64,000 bases of DNA from Nocardia terrae (GCF_009760405.1 NZ_WRPP01000012.1:186001-250000), one strand, 5' to 3'. Positions 26,245-35,207 are shown, numbered from the stretch's first letter. Translations and numbers: made by a program. Notes: a model not told the origin generated them from the sequence alone.

Positions 26245-27063
26245 TCACCGTCCCCGGCGAACCGGCTTCGGGCAGGACGGGTGGGTTCCGGCGGTCACCA
26301 GCTCGGCCACCGCGGCGCGCGGGTCGCCGCTGGTCACCAGGCCCTCGCCGACGAGCACGGCGTCCGCGCCCGCACCGGCGTAGGCCAAAAGGTCTGCGGT
26401 GCCGCGGATGCCGGACTCGGCCACCCGGATCACTTCGCTGGGCAGGCCGGGGGCGATGCGCGCGAACACATCCCGATCCACCTCGAGGGTCTTGAGATTG
26501 CGGGCGTTCACGCCGATCACGCTGGCGCCGGCCTGCAGGGCGCGGTCGGCCTCCTCCTCGGTGTGCACCTCGACCAGCGCGGTCATGCCGAGCGATTCGG
26601 TGCGGTCGAGCAGGGAGGCCAGCACATCCTGTTCCAGGGCGGCCACGATCAGCAGGATCACGTCCGCGCCGTGGGCGCGGGCCTCGTGGATCTGGTACGG
26701 GCCGACGATGAAGTCCTTGCGCAGGACCGGAATGTCGACCGCCGCGCGGACCGCGTCCAGATCGGCGAGCGAACCGTGGAAGCGGCGCTGTTCGGTCAGC
26801 ACGCTGATGATGCGCGCGCCGCCGTCCTCGTAGGCGCGGGCCAGGTCGGCGGGGTTCGGGATGTCCGCGAGCTCACCCTTGGAGGGGCTGGCCCGCTTCA
26901 CCTCGGCGATCACTCCGATCCCCTCGGCGTGCAGGGCGGCCTTGGCGTCACGCGGGGACTTGGCCTTCGCGGCGGCTGCCTTCACCGTTTGGAAATCCAG
27001 AAGGGCTTCCCGAGCGGCCACATCCGCGCGGACCCCGTCGAGAATCGAGTCGAGTACCGTCAT
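26245..27063 (-). CDS. trpC: Indole-3-glycerol phosphate synthase
   Basis: 272-residue TIM barrel that closes the indole ring of CdRP. Conserved elements: EVKRASPSKG with the catalytic Lys, VLRKDFIVGPYQIHEARAHG with the general-acid Lys, GVNARNLKT, and AESGIRGTADL. A ribosome binding site (GGATT) precedes the ATG. It lies 149 bases from the upstream membrane-protein gene, the only sizeable gap inside this operon, and that gap contains a hairpin. There is no trpF or trpD here. Confidence 0.95.
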   Translation of the reverse strand: MTVLDSILDGVRADVAAREALLDFQTVKAAAAKAKSPRDAKAALHAEGIGVIAEVKRASPSKGELADIPNPADLARAYEDGGARIISVLTEQRRFHGSLADLDAVRAAVDIPVLRKDFIVGPYQIHEARAHGADVILLIVAALEQDVLASLLDRTESLGMTALVEVHTEEEADRALQAGASVIGVNARNLKTLEVDRDVFARIAPGLPSEVIRVAESGIRGTADLLAYAGAGADAVLVGEGLVTSGDPRAAVAELVTAGTHPSCPKPVRRGR

Positions 27064-27084
27064 CTGGCTCGAATCCTTTCTGGG

Positions 27085-27126
27085 GAGACGGACTTGCTGC
27101 CTGAGAATCCCCCCAGGCGCTGTCTC
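27085..27126 (-). promoter_or_regulatory. Hairpin in the leader before trpC
   Basis: On the minus strand, GAGAC-agc-GCCTG pairs with CAGGC-agcaagtcc-GTCTC around an 11-base loop, ending about 20 bases before the trpC start codon. It could hinder ribosome access or act as a processing site. No tryptophan-rich leader peptide is seen. Confidence 0.3.
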
Positions 27127-27212
27127 ACCGATGCTGATAAAGAGTAAATGGCTATGTTCCCGTGCTTGACAGCGGGGCTGGTAGCGGCGACGCTGCCGCT
27201 CCCCCGCCCTGC

Positions 27213-28097
27213 TCAGTGGTTGTCCCCGCGCTTTCCGGTGTTATCCGGATCATCGTGGGAGGCAGGGTGATTGGTTTCATCGTCGGTCGGATCGACACCC
27301 TCGTCGAGCGCGTCCCACAGCACTCGACCCGACAACGGCTCGCCCGCCGCGCCCTGTGATGCGGATTCCGCATCACGAGAACGGGCGTGATGTGCGGCAA
27401 CCTGCTCGGCCGCCGAGAGCTTCCGCGCGGCCGGATTGTCGTACTTTCCGGACATGCGGGTCGACTCGGAGGACTGCCGGACCAGCAGCAGGCCCGCCAC
27501 GAACGCGGCCAGCGCGCCCGCGATGGCCACCACGGCGGGTAGCGCCGAGGTCGTCACCGCGCCGGCGTGATCACCGCCGTGCAATTCGGCCACCCGGGCC
27601 GCGCGATCGGCCGTGCCGTGCTGGGTGAGCAGGGCGTAGGCGGGCACCGCGGACATCGCCGCCAGCACCGCGACCACCACGCCGACGCCGCGCCGCCACC
27701 AGCCGTGGGTGGCGAACACGGCCGCGATGGTGGCCAGGAAGACCAAAGCCAGCGGGGTCAGCGCCCCGAACCAGACGCCGCCGTCGAGATTCTTGTGGCG
27801 CGGCAGGCCGTAATCGCTGGTGATCTCGAGCCGAACCCAGGTCATGCGCGAGGACGCCCACAGCAGCGCCGCCGCGAGCGCCAGCAGCGCCACCGCGGCG
27901 ATCGGCCGCTTCGGTTTCGCGGCCGGCGCGGTCGCGGCCTCCGCTTCGGCTTCGGCCAGATCGGCCGCCTGCGCGCGCTCGGCGATACTCGCTGAATCGG
28001 GAGCTGCGGCAGCGGGTTTCGCCGCGCCCTCCCCCGTCGAGACCGAATCCGGATGGGCCGCTGCGGCTTGCGTGGCGTCCGGGTCGGGATCACTCAT
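27213..28097 (-). CDS. Tryptophan-operon-associated membrane protein (TIGR02234 / Trp_oprn_chp family)
   Basis: 294 residues. A charged, Ala/Glu-rich N-terminus (about 1-65) is followed by four hydrophobic segments: PIAAVALLALAAALLWASSR, a second containing LTPLALVFLATIAAVF, a third RGVGVVVAVLAAMSAVPAYA, and a fourth VVAIAGALAAFVAGLLLV. A hydrophilic tail of 80 residues closes it. The location between trpE and trpC and the four-helix layout match the family known from mycobacterial trp operons; its function is unknown. Its ATG overlaps the trpE stop by 4 bases. Confidence 0.88.
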   Translation of the reverse strand: MSDPDPDATQAAAAHPDSVSTGEGAAKPAAAAPDSASIAERAQAADLAEAEAEAATAPAAKPKRPIAAVALLALAAALLWASSRMTWVRLEITSDYGLPRHKNLDGGVWFGALTPLALVFLATIAAVFATHGWWRRGVGVVVAVLAAMSAVPAYALLTQHGTADRAARVAELHGGDHAGAVTTSALPAVVAIAGALAAFVAGLLLVRQSSESTRMSGKYDNPAARKLSAAEQVAAHHARSRDAESASQGAAGEPLSGRVLWDALDEGVDPTDDETNHPASHDDPDNTGKRGDNH

Positions 28098-29659
28098 TGC
28101 TGCGAGGCGTTCGGCCGGTAGGCCCGAACGGTTTCGGCGGCGGCGATGGCCTTGAGCACGGCCATGGCCTTGTTGCGGGATTCGACGTCCTCGTAGTCCG
28201 GGTCGGAGTCGGCCACGATGCCGGCGCCGGCCTGGACGTAGGCGGTGCCGCCCTTCACCAGCGCGGTGCGGATGGCGATGGCGGTGTCGGCGTCACCGGC
28301 GAAGTCGAGGTAGCCGACGACGCCCGCGTAGACGCCGCGGCGGGTCGGCTCGAGCTCCTCGATGAGTTCCATGGCGCGGACCTTCGGGGCCCCGGAGAGG
28401 GTGCCCGCGGGGAAGCACGCCTGGACCGCGTCGAGGGCGACCTTGCCGGGCTTGAGGCGGCCCGAGACCGTGGAGACCAGGTGCATGACGTGCGAGTAGC
28501 GCTCGACGTGGCGGTACTCGGTGACCTTCACGGTGCCGGGTTCGCAGACGCGGCCCAGATCGTTGCGGCCCAGATCGACGAGCATGAGGTGCTCGGCGTT
28601 CTCCTTCTCGTCTGCCAGCAGGCCCTTTTCGAGCAGGAGATCGTCCTCCTCGGTGACGCCGCGCCAGCGGGTGCCCGCGATCGGGTGCGTGGTGGCCACG
28701 CCGTCCTTCACCGTCACCAGCGATTCGGGGCTGGAGCCGACGATGGAGAACGCGGTGCCGCCGGAGCCGTCCGGGATGTGCATGAGATACATGTACGGGC
28801 TCGGGTTCGAGGCCCGCAGCATGCGGTAGAGGTCCAACGGAGTGCCGTTGTAGTCCATTTCGAAGCGCTGCGAGAGCACCACCTGGAACGCCTCGCCCGC
28901 CTCGATCTCCTTGACCAGGCGGCGCACGCCCGCGCCGAACTCGTCGGAGGTGCGCTGGCGGCGGAACTTCGGTTCGGGGCGGTCGAAGACCGACACGGTG
29001 GAGTCGGCGGGGGCCGCCAGGGCCTCGGTCATGCGGTCCAGGCGGGCGACCGCGTCGTCGTAGGCCTCGTCCACGCGCTCGTCGGTGCCGTTCCAGTTGA
29101 CGGCGTTGGCGATGAGGGTGATGGCGCCCTCGTGGTGGTCGAAGGCGGCCAGGTCGGTGGCCAGCATCAGGACCATCTCGGGGACCTGCAGGTCGTCGGT
29201 GGCCAGGACCGGCAGACGCTCGAGGCGGCGGACGTGGTCGTAGCCGAGGTAGCCGACCAGGCCGCCGGTCAGCGGCGGCAGGCCGGGCAGGCGTTCGGTG
29301 CGCAGCACCCGCAGCGTCTCGCTCAGGGCGGCGAGCGGGTCACCGCCCACGGGCGCGTCGGCGGGCGTCTGGCCGAGCCAGGCCGCGGCACCGTCGATCA
29401 CGGTCAGCGCGCTGGGCGCGCCCGCACCGATGAACGACCATCGCGACCAGGAGCGGCCGTTCTCCGCGGACTCCAGCAGGAAGGTGCCGGGCCGGTCCGC
29501 GGCCAGTTTGCGGTAGGCCGAGAGGGGAGTCTCGGAGTCCGCCAACACCTTTCGGACCACCGGAACCACCCGGTGATCGGCCGCGAGCGCCCGGAACTGA
29601 TCCCGGGAGGTGGTGGTGTCGCTAGCCGCGTTCAGAGGCAAACCATGCGCGCCGTGCAT
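28094..29659 (-). CDS. trpE: Anthranilate synthase component I
   Basis: 521 residues from the ATG at 29659. Converts chorismate and ammonia (from TrpG) to anthranilate. The C-terminal chorismate-binding domain shows SPSPYMYL-type residues (NPSPYMYLMHIPDG), PIAGTRWRG, LMLVDLGRNDLGRV, FPAGTLSGAPKVRAME and YAGVVGYLDFAGD. The N-terminal part carries the tryptophan feedback site (LLESAENGRSWSRWSF). First gene of trpE-membrane protein-trpCBA; the glutaminase trpG and trpD are not in the window. The upstream spacer has no Trp-codon leader peptide. Confidence 0.95.
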   Translation of the reverse strand: MHGAHGLPLNAASDTTTSRDQFRALAADHRVVPVVRKVLADSETPLSAYRKLAADRPGTFLLESAENGRSWSRWSFIGAGAPSALTVIDGAAAWLGQTPADAPVGGDPLAALSETLRVLRTERLPGLPPLTGGLVGYLGYDHVRRLERLPVLATDDLQVPEMVLMLATDLAAFDHHEGAITLIANAVNWNGTDERVDEAYDDAVARLDRMTEALAAPADSTVSVFDRPEPKFRRQRTSDEFGAGVRRLVKEIEAGEAFQVVLSQRFEMDYNGTPLDLYRMLRASNPSPYMYLMHIPDGSGGTAFSIVGSSPESLVTVKDGVATTHPIAGTRWRGVTEEDDLLLEKGLLADEKENAEHLMLVDLGRNDLGRVCEPGTVKVTEYRHVERYSHVMHLVSTVSGRLKPGKVALDAVQACFPAGTLSGAPKVRAMELIEELEPTRRGVYAGVVGYLDFAGDADTAIAIRTALVKGGTAYVQAGAGIVADSDPDYEDVESRNKAMAVLKAIAAAETVRAYRPNASQQ

Positions 29660-29857
29660 GTGCCCATCATTCCAGGCCGACCCGACACGATCTAAATCGC
29701 GGTTCCCGCCCAGCCGAGCGGGCACCTGTGGCGAATACCTGAAGCGGTCATCACTACACTCGCGCCGGTCTCCATACGCAGGAGGCCGTCACTGCTCCGG
29801 CAGCAAGATGGAGAGGTCGCACGCGGTATCCCCATTTTCGAGAGGAGTTCAACACAG

Positions 29858-30163
29858 ATGTACCCCTCGCAACCGGTAGCACCGGAGGGTCCACGGCACG
29901 CAGCTCCGCAGATCGCCCCGGGCCACATGCCCGGCCAGCCGCCGCGGATGATGAATATGAACACCGGCGGGAAGTACTCCGCCATCGCCTCGTTCGTCAC
30001 GTATGTGAAGGCCCTGGAAGCATTGGACCCGCGGAGCTTCCCGGACGAGTACGCCGAGCACACCGACCGCATCCGGGAGCTCAAGCCCTTCCTGCGCGCG
30101 CACGGCATCCTCGATGTCATGGAGATCAAGAACCCTGAGGTCGCCGCCCTGATCGGGGTGTAG
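29858..30163 (+). CDS. Small conserved-looking protein of unknown function
   Basis: 101 residues with GGAG 9 bases before the ATG. A disordered Pro/His/Met-rich N-terminus (to about residue 35) leads to a compact helical domain: KYSAIASFVTYVKALEALDP then DEYAEHTDRIRELKPFLRAH and EIKNPEVAALIGV. No motif is recognised. It is divergent from trpE and ends at a short hairpin (CCGACACCCCGTGTCGG, 30167-30183). Confidence 0.65.
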   Translation: MYPSQPVAPEGPRHAAPQIAPGHMPGQPPRMMNMNTGGKYSAIASFVTYVKALEALDPRSFPDEYAEHTDRIRELKPFLRAHGILDVMEIKNPEVAALIGV

Positions 30164-30166
30164 ACC

Positions 30167-30222
30167 GACACCCCGTGTCGGGGGTGGTTGGGGCTCCGGG
30201 GGTTTCACCCCCGGACCCCCAG
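30167..30222. repeat. Hairpin and GGGGCTCCG-type intergenic palindrome
   Basis: CCGACAC..GTGTCGG (30167-30183) can act as a weak terminator for the small gene. It is followed by GGGGCTCCGGGGG/CCCCCGGACCCCC-type inverted repeats (to 30222), related to those at 17876-17940. The remaining 200 bases to the peroxiredoxin gene show no other feature. Confidence 0.5.
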
Positions 30223-30435
30223 GCAAAGAGGTAAACCGGGTGCGGCGGCCGCAACCGCCACACCCGAAGCCGTCCAGGGGTCGAATTCGGCCAGGTTGGC
30301 GCGTTACCGAGTCGGGCTGTCGCAAACGGCGGTAGGACCCCGATGATTCATGGGCGGGCGGGTAGCGAATTGGGTTGGGTAGGAAGAGGATTGACAGATA
30401 GCTCGTGGGCGATGAATCTGGGGTACCCTACGGGC

Positions 30436-30894
30436 ATGAAGGCAGGTCAGCTCGCGCCCAACTTTGAGCTTCCCGATCAGTCAGGCACCGTGCGTTCGCT
30501 CGAGTCGTTGCTCGCGGACGGGCCGGTGGTGTTGTTCTTCTATCCCGCGGCGAATACGCCGGTGTGCACGGCGGAGGCGTGCCATTTCCGGGATCTGGCA
30601 ACGGAATTCAAGGCCGTGGGGGCCAGCTGCGTGGGGATCAGCGCGGATTCCGTGGAGGTGCAGTCCGGGTTCGCCGAGAAGCAGGGGCTGGGGTATCCGG
30701 TGTTGTCGGACCGGGGGGCCAGGGTCGCCGAGGAGTTCGGGGTCAAGCGCGGGCTGCTGGGCGCGGTGATGCCGGTCAAGCGGACCACCTTCGTGATCGA
30801 CCCCGATCGGACCGTCGCCAAGGTGATCGCGAGCGAGATTCGCGCGAACGTGCACGCCGACGAGGCGCTGAAGTTCTTGAAGCAGCGCGGCTGA
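30436..30894 (+). CDS. bcp: Thiol peroxidase / peroxiredoxin (Bcp/PrxQ family)
   Basis: 152 residues from the ATG at 30436. Thioredoxin-dependent reduction of hydroperoxides. The peroxidatic Cys is in ANTPVCTAEACHFRD, with the second Cys five residues later as the atypical 2-Cys resolving residue, the PrxQ pattern; the conserved Thr two residues before is present (TPVC). FVIDPDRTVAKVI is the last part of the fold. TACCCT lies 6 bases before the ATG, pointing to a leaderless transcript. Its place between the trp and his operons matches my memory of bcpB in M. tuberculosis. Confidence 0.92.
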   Translation: MKAGQLAPNFELPDQSGTVRSLESLLADGPVVLFFYPAANTPVCTAEACHFRDLATEFKAVGASCVGISADSVEVQSGFAEKQGLGYPVLSDRGARVAEEFGVKRGLLGAVMPVKRTTFVIDPDRTVAKVIASEIRANVHADEALKFLKQRG

Positions 30895-31078
30895 GGGTCT
30901 TCGACGTCCGGCGCTGACGGTTCTCGACCGGCAGCGTCGCCGGTTCTTGCCGTACGGCGCTGACGTTCCCGGCTTGGAGCGCCGGTAGTCCTTGCAGCCA
31001 GGCGCGGTCGCCGTCCCGAGCGCGGCGGCCGGAGCGTCGATCCTGCGCGAGTCAGCAAATCGGACATACGCTGGGGCT

Positions 31079-31672
31079 ATGACTACGCCCAGCGCGGACC
31101 CGGAGCGGAAGCGTTCAACCTTCGTCACGTGGCGCAATCGGATCATCGCCGTCGTGGTGGCGGCGGTCGTGTTGTGGCTGACGTATTTGATTCTGGCGTC
31201 ATTTCTGCCGCGATGGTGGGCGCAGCGCATCGGCGAAATGGTCAGCGGGAGTTTCGCAAAAGGGATCTGGTATGGCCTGATAATGGGCCTCGCATGTACG
31301 GCTGTGCCACTTTTCTTGTTGCTGCTGGCAGGTCTGCGCTGGCGTAAACGGGGCGGTAGGTTTATCGCCGGGGCCGCAGCGGTTCTCGCACTGGTCGTGG
31401 CCGTCCCGAATTTGTTGACGCTGACCATCGTGTGGGGCAACTCGAACGCCGCACACGCCGGTGAGCGCGTTCTCGATGTCGACGCGCCGGGATTCCGCGG
31501 GGCCGCCCTCGCTGGCGCGATCGTGGCCGCGGCGCTGTTCCTACTGGTGGCATTTCTCTTGGTGCGCAGGCATTTCCGCCGCCAACGCGCCGAACGACAG
31601 CGCACCGAACCGGAAAAGGCTCGCGTGTCGCCCGAAACTCCGTCAAATCCTCCAGAAGTCGGCGCGAACTGA
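31079..31672 (+). CDS. Membrane protein of unknown function, four helices
   Basis: 197 residues from the ATG at 31079, which stands 6 bases after TACGCT. Four hydrophobic segments: IIAVVVAAVVLWLTYLILAS, then GLIMGLACTAVPLFLLLLAG, FIAGAAAVLALVVAVPNLLT, and AGAIVAAALFLLVAFLLV, each separated by short charged loops; the C-terminal 30 residues are polar and probably cytoplasmic. WRNR before helix 1 suggests an N-in topology. It may be a small permease-like protein; no transport motif is visible. Likely its own promoter. Confidence 0.75.
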   Translation: MTTPSADPERKRSTFVTWRNRIIAVVVAAVVLWLTYLILASFLPRWWAQRIGEMVSGSFAKGIWYGLIMGLACTAVPLFLLLLAGLRWRKRGGRFIAGAAAVLALVVAVPNLLTLTIVWGNSNAAHAGERVLDVDAPGFRGAALAGAIVAAALFLLVAFLLVRRHFRRQRAERQRTEPEKARVSPETPSNPPEVGAN

Positions 31673-31819
31673 TTCGACTGCGCGACACGCGTGATCGATG
31701 TCACGTCATTCAGCAACACCGTGACTGACGAGCGAAATCGTGGCAAACTTTGACGTGCGGGTGGCTCGTTCCGGGGTTGGCATGACGGGTCACTTGGCTG
31801 CTACGAGAGGGCGCGCACG

Positions 31820-32335
31820 GTGACCAAGTGGTTGAATCCCATGGAACAGCGAGCTTGGCGTACCCTTGTCGCGCTCACGACCAGACTTCCCGCCGCGTTG
31901 GATACTCAGCTCCAACGCGAGTCCGGGATTACCCATTTCGAATACTTCGTGATGACTCTGCTCTCCGAAGAACCGGGCCATCGATTGCAACTGAGCGAGC
32001 TTGCGCAAAAGGCAAATGCATCGCTATCGCGGCTCTCGCATGTGGTCTCCAAGCTCGAACGGCTCGGCTGGGCGCAGCGGGTCACCACCTCCGGCCGCCG
32101 CGGGGCGCAAGCGGTGCTGACCGATGCCGGATATCGGAAGGTCACCGAGGCCGCGCCGGGCTATCTGGAGTGCGTGCGCGGCCTGGTGTTCGACGGCCTG
32201 GACGACGAACAGGCCAAACAGCTGCTCGAGCTCGGCGAGACGCTGGTCGCGCAGCTCGACAAGGGCATGGCCCGCGGGCTCGGCCGCTCGGGGCGGCCGA
32301 ACTCGCATCTGGACGTCAACTCACACGACGACTAG
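31820..32335 (+). CDS. MarR-family transcriptional regulator
   Basis: 171 residues from the GTG at 31820 (an ATG at 31841 is possible). The winged-helix core is HRLQLSELAQKANASLSRLS for the helix-turn-helix, then KLERLGWAQRVTTSGRRGAQ for the wing and AVLTDAGYRKV. MarR dimers repress nearby or own genes and respond to phenolic or other ligands. Its stop shares a CTAG with the stop of the convergent hisI. No target is evident from position. Confidence 0.88.
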   Translation: MTKWLNPMEQRAWRTLVALTTRLPAALDTQLQRESGITHFEYFVMTLLSEEPGHRLQLSELAQKANASLSRLSHVVSKLERLGWAQRVTTSGRRGAQAVLTDAGYRKVTEAAPGYLECVRGLVFDGLDDEQAKQLLELGETLVAQLDKGMARGLGRSGRPNSHLDVNSHDD

Positions 32336-32691
32336 AGCAGCGAATCACCCTGGGACAGCAGCACATCGGTGTCGAAGCAGGTGTGCGTGCCGGTGTGGCA
32401 GGCCGCGCCCTCCTGGTCGACGACCAGCAGCACGGTGTCGCCGTCGCAGTCCAGACGCACCTCGTGCACGTACTGGGTGTGGCCGGAGGTCTCGCCCTTG
32501 ACCCAGTACTGCTGACGCGAGCGCGAATAGTAGGTCCCCTTGCGGGTTTCGAGCGTGCGCGCGAGGGCTTCGTCGTCCATCCACGCCATCATGAGCACGT
32601 CGCCGGTGCTCTTCTCCTGCGCGATCGCGGCGAAGAGCCCGTCGGCATTGCGCTTGAGGCGGGCCGCGATCGCGGGATCCAGCGAACTCAT
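32332..32691 (-). CDS. hisI: Phosphoribosyl-AMP cyclohydrolase
   Basis: 119 residues, the cyclohydrolase only; hisE is not fused or nearby. It opens the adenine ring of phosphoribosyl-AMP (third step of histidine synthesis). Metal-binding residues are in LDCDGDTVLLVVDQEGAACH and HTGTHTCF; WKRSRQ-like substrate contacts appear as YYSRSRQQYWVKGETSGH. The ATG overlaps the hisF stop by 4 bases. It is the last gene of this his block and ends tail-to-tail with the MarR gene. Confidence 0.94.
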   Translation of the reverse strand: MSSLDPAIAARLKRNADGLFAAIAQEKSTGDVLMMAWMDDEALARTLETRKGTYYSRSRQQYWVKGETSGHTQYVHEVRLDCDGDTVLLVVDQEGAACHTGTHTCFDTDVLLSQGDSLL

Positions 32692-33461
32692 CGGACCGTG
32701 ATTCCTTCCGTGCGCATGGCGTCCTTGACCTGGCCGATGGTGAGGTCGCCGAAGTGGAAGACGCTGGCGGCCAGCACCGCGTCCGCGCCGGACTGCACCG
32801 CGGGCGCGAAGTCCTCGACCTTGCCCGCGCCGCCGGAGGCGATGACCGGCACCGACACCGCGGCGCGCACGGCCCGGATCATGGGCAGGTCGAAACCGGC
32901 CTTGGTGCCGTCGGCGTCCATGGAGTTGAGCAGGATCTCGCCGACGCCGAGTTCGGCTCCGCGCACGGCCCATTCGACGGCGTCGATGCCGGTGCCGCGC
33001 TTGCCGCCGTGGGTGGTGACCTCCCAGCCGGACGGGGTCGCGGGCTGGCCCTCGGGCACGGTGCGGGCATCGACCGACAGCACGATGCACTGCGAGCCGA
33101 AGCGCTCCGACATCTCGCGCAGCACCTCGGGGCGGGCAATGGCGGCGGTGTTCACCGACACCTTGTCCGCGCCCGCGCGCAGCAGCCGGTCCACGTCCTC
33201 GACGGTGCGCACGCCGCCGCCGACGGTGAGCGGGATGAAGATCTGCTCGGCGGTGCGGGTCACCACGTCGATCATGGTGCCGCGGTCGCCGGTGGAGGCG
33301 GTGACGTCGAGGAAGGTCAGCTCGTCCGCGCCCTGGGCGTCGTAGGCGGCCGCCAGCTCGACGGGATCGCCCGCGTCCCTGAGGTTTTCGAAGTTCACGC
33401 CCTTGACCACACGCCCGGCGTCGACATCCAGGCAGGGGATCACTCGCACTGCCAAAGTCAT
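32688..33461 (-). CDS. hisF: Imidazole glycerol phosphate synthase, cyclase subunit
   Basis: 257-residue TIM barrel that, with HisH, makes imidazole glycerol phosphate and AICAR. Active-site aspartates are in IPCLDVDAGRVVKGVNF and in NSMDADGTKAGFD. The VGGGVRTVEDV and ASGGAGKVEDF phosphate loops are present. The ATG overlaps the upstream phosphatase stop (ATGA). Its partner hisH is 6 kb away at 39105, on the other side of the inserted ligA block. Confidence 0.95.
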   Translation of the reverse strand: MTLAVRVIPCLDVDAGRVVKGVNFENLRDAGDPVELAAAYDAQGADELTFLDVTASTGDRGTMIDVVTRTAEQIFIPLTVGGGVRTVEDVDRLLRAGADKVSVNTAAIARPEVLREMSERFGSQCIVLSVDARTVPEGQPATPSGWEVTTHGGKRGTGIDAVEWAVRGAELGVGEILLNSMDADGTKAGFDLPMIRAVRAAVSVPVIASGGAGKVEDFAPAVQSGADAVLAASVFHFGDLTIGQVKDAMRTEGITVR

Positions 33462-34273
33462 TGTTCTACCTCTCCTCGGACCCGATCGGCCGTCTCGGCG
33501 ATCAGGTCCAGTAGTTCCTCGTGCACGCCGGGGGCGGCGGCCAGCACCGAACCGGACTCGATGGTCCAGTCCTTGCCCAGCAGGTCGGTGACCACGCCGC
33601 CCGCGGCCCGGACCAGGGCCACCCCGGCGGCGTTGTCCCACGGGTGATGTCCGAACACCACGGATCCGCCCAGAATTCCCGAGGCGGTGTAGGCCAGGTC
33701 CAGGCCGGTGGAGCCGTACATGCGCTGGCGGCCGGACAGCCGGCTCAGCGCCCCCAGCAGGTTGAAACGGAAGATGCCCGGAATGCGGCCCGCCCCATCG
33801 ATATTGAAGCTGCCGAAGCCGATCATGGCGGTGGCGAGCTTGGCGGGAGCCAAGCTCGGCAGCGGATTCCCGTTCAACAGCAGCGGGCCGTCCTGGATCG
33901 CCGCGTAGCGCTGGCCCAGGATCGGCAGCCACGTCAATCCGATGACCGGCACGCCGTCGCGCACCAGCGCCAGCAGCATGCCGCACATCGGGCTGCCCGC
34001 CGAGTAGTTGAAGGTCCCGTCGATGGGGTCGAGCACCCAGGTGGTGCCCGAGGTCAGCTGCGGGCCGCCGAATTCCTCGCCGTGCACCGGGATTCCGGTG
34101 CGCTCGGCCAGCCGCTGCGAGATGGTGCGTTCCAACTCCAGGTCGAGTTCGGTGGCGAAGTCGTTGCGCCCCTTCTCGACCGCGCTCGGGGCTCCGATGC
34201 CCTCCGCGAAACGCGGTGCGGCGGAGTCGAGCACATCACTGGCGATGCTCAGCAGCTCGGCGAGTTCGGCCAT
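33458..34273 (-). CDS. Inositol-monophosphatase-family phosphatase (ImpA/HisN-like)
   Basis: 271 residues. The family's metal-binding motifs are GEEFGG, WVLDPIDGTFNYSAG and HHPWDNAAGVALVRAAGG. Members act on inositol-1-phosphate, histidinol phosphate, fructose bisphosphate or PAP. In mycobacteria this position between hisA and hisF holds impA, an inositol phosphatase; in some actinomycetes the histidinol phosphatase HisN has the same fold. Both readings fit. It lies 3 bases after hisA and overlaps hisF by 4. Confidence 0.88.
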   Translation of the reverse strand: MAELAELLSIASDVLDSAAPRFAEGIGAPSAVEKGRNDFATELDLELERTISQRLAERTGIPVHGEEFGGPQLTSGTTWVLDPIDGTFNYSAGSPMCGMLLALVRDGVPVIGLTWLPILGQRYAAIQDGPLLLNGNPLPSLAPAKLATAMIGFGSFNIDGAGRIPGIFRFNLLGALSRLSGRQRMYGSTGLDLAYTASGILGGSVVFGHHPWDNAAGVALVRAAGGVVTDLLGKDWTIESGSVLAAAPGVHEELLDLIAETADRVRGEVEQ

Positions 34274-34276
34274 TCG

Positions 34277-35008
34277 CTAGCGGACCGCGTCGAGAGCTTC
34301 GGGCAAGGTGAACCGGCCCGCGTACAGAGCCTTGCCGATGATCGCGCCCTCGACGCCCTCGGGCACCAGGGTCGCGATGGCGCGCAGGTCGTCGAGCACC
34401 GAGATGCCGCCGGACGCGATGACCGGGGCCTCACAGGCATTGGCCACATGGCTCAGCAGCTCCAGGTTCGGGCCGGTCAGCGTGCCGTCCTTGGAGACGT
34501 CGGTGACCACGTACCGCGAGCAGCCGTCGCGCTCGAGACGCTCGAGCACCTCCCACAGGTCGCCGCCGTCGGTGACCCAGCCGCGCCCGCGCAGCCGCCA
34601 CTCACCGTCGATGAGCTTCACGTCGAGCCCGACCGCGATCTTGTCGCCGTACTCGCCGATGGCCCGGGCGCACCAGTCCGGGTTCTCGATGGCCGCGGTC
34701 CCGATGTTCACCCGCGCGCAGCCGGTCGACAGCGCCGCCTTCAGCGACTCGTCGTCACGGATGCCACCGGACAGCTCGACCTTCACATCGAGTTCGCCGA
34801 TGACCTCGGCCAGCAGTTCACGATTGGAGCCCTTGCCGAACGCGGCGTCGAGGTCCACCAGATGCACCCACTCGGCCCCGGCATGCTGCCAGGCCAGCGC
34901 GGCGTCGCGCGGCGAACCGTAGCTGGTTTCGCTGCCCGCCTCCCCCTGAACCAGGCGCACGGCCTCACCATTGGCGACATCGACGGCAGGTAGCAGCACA
35001 AGACTCAC
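34277..35008 (-). CDS. priA: Bifunctional phosphoribosyl isomerase PriA (HisA/TrpF)
   Basis: 243-residue TIM barrel. It isomerises ProFAR (histidine pathway) and, in actinomycetes lacking trpF, also phosphoribosyl anthranilate (tryptophan pathway). Catalytic Asp10 (LLPAVDVANGEAVRLVQG) and Asp174 (VTDVSKDGTLTG) are present, as is the Arg in the early loop used in PriA. No trpF is seen in the nearby trp operon, in line with dual function. A 199-base gap with no convincing gene separates it from ligA, where hisH would normally be next. Confidence 0.93.
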   Translation of the reverse strand: MSLVLLPAVDVANGEAVRLVQGEAGSETSYGSPRDAALAWQHAGAEWVHLVDLDAAFGKGSNRELLAEVIGELDVKVELSGGIRDDESLKAALSTGCARVNIGTAAIENPDWCARAIGEYGDKIAVGLDVKLIDGEWRLRGRGWVTDGGDLWEVLERLERDGCSRYVVTDVSKDGTLTGPNLELLSHVANACEAPVIASGGISVLDDLRAIATLVPEGVEGAIIGKALYAGRFTLPEALDAVR

Positions 35009-35207
35009 GGGAGCAGCTTAGTGGTTGCCACGTGATGGCCCGGCGTCGGCCTGGGCAAATGCCCCGATCGCGACAGCGGCGAACCAGCGAACCCAGCCTC
35101 GCTCGCGCGAGGCTGCCACCGCGGAAGTCCGTTGGCCCGCCCGCGGTCACGGCGTGGATCGGCGGCGAAGGCACCGATCGCCGCGACGACCACCGATCCC
35201 GCAGTCG

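Noticed and set aside
29660..29857. Possible Trp leader peptide or attenuator before trpE
   Set aside because: No short frame with consecutive Trp codons is present on the minus strand; only a weak GC-rich hairpin is seen.
35009..35207. Possible membrane-protein remnant between priA and ligA (frames reading AAIGAFA twice)
   Set aside because: The matches are too short and too compositional to support a decayed transporter gene.
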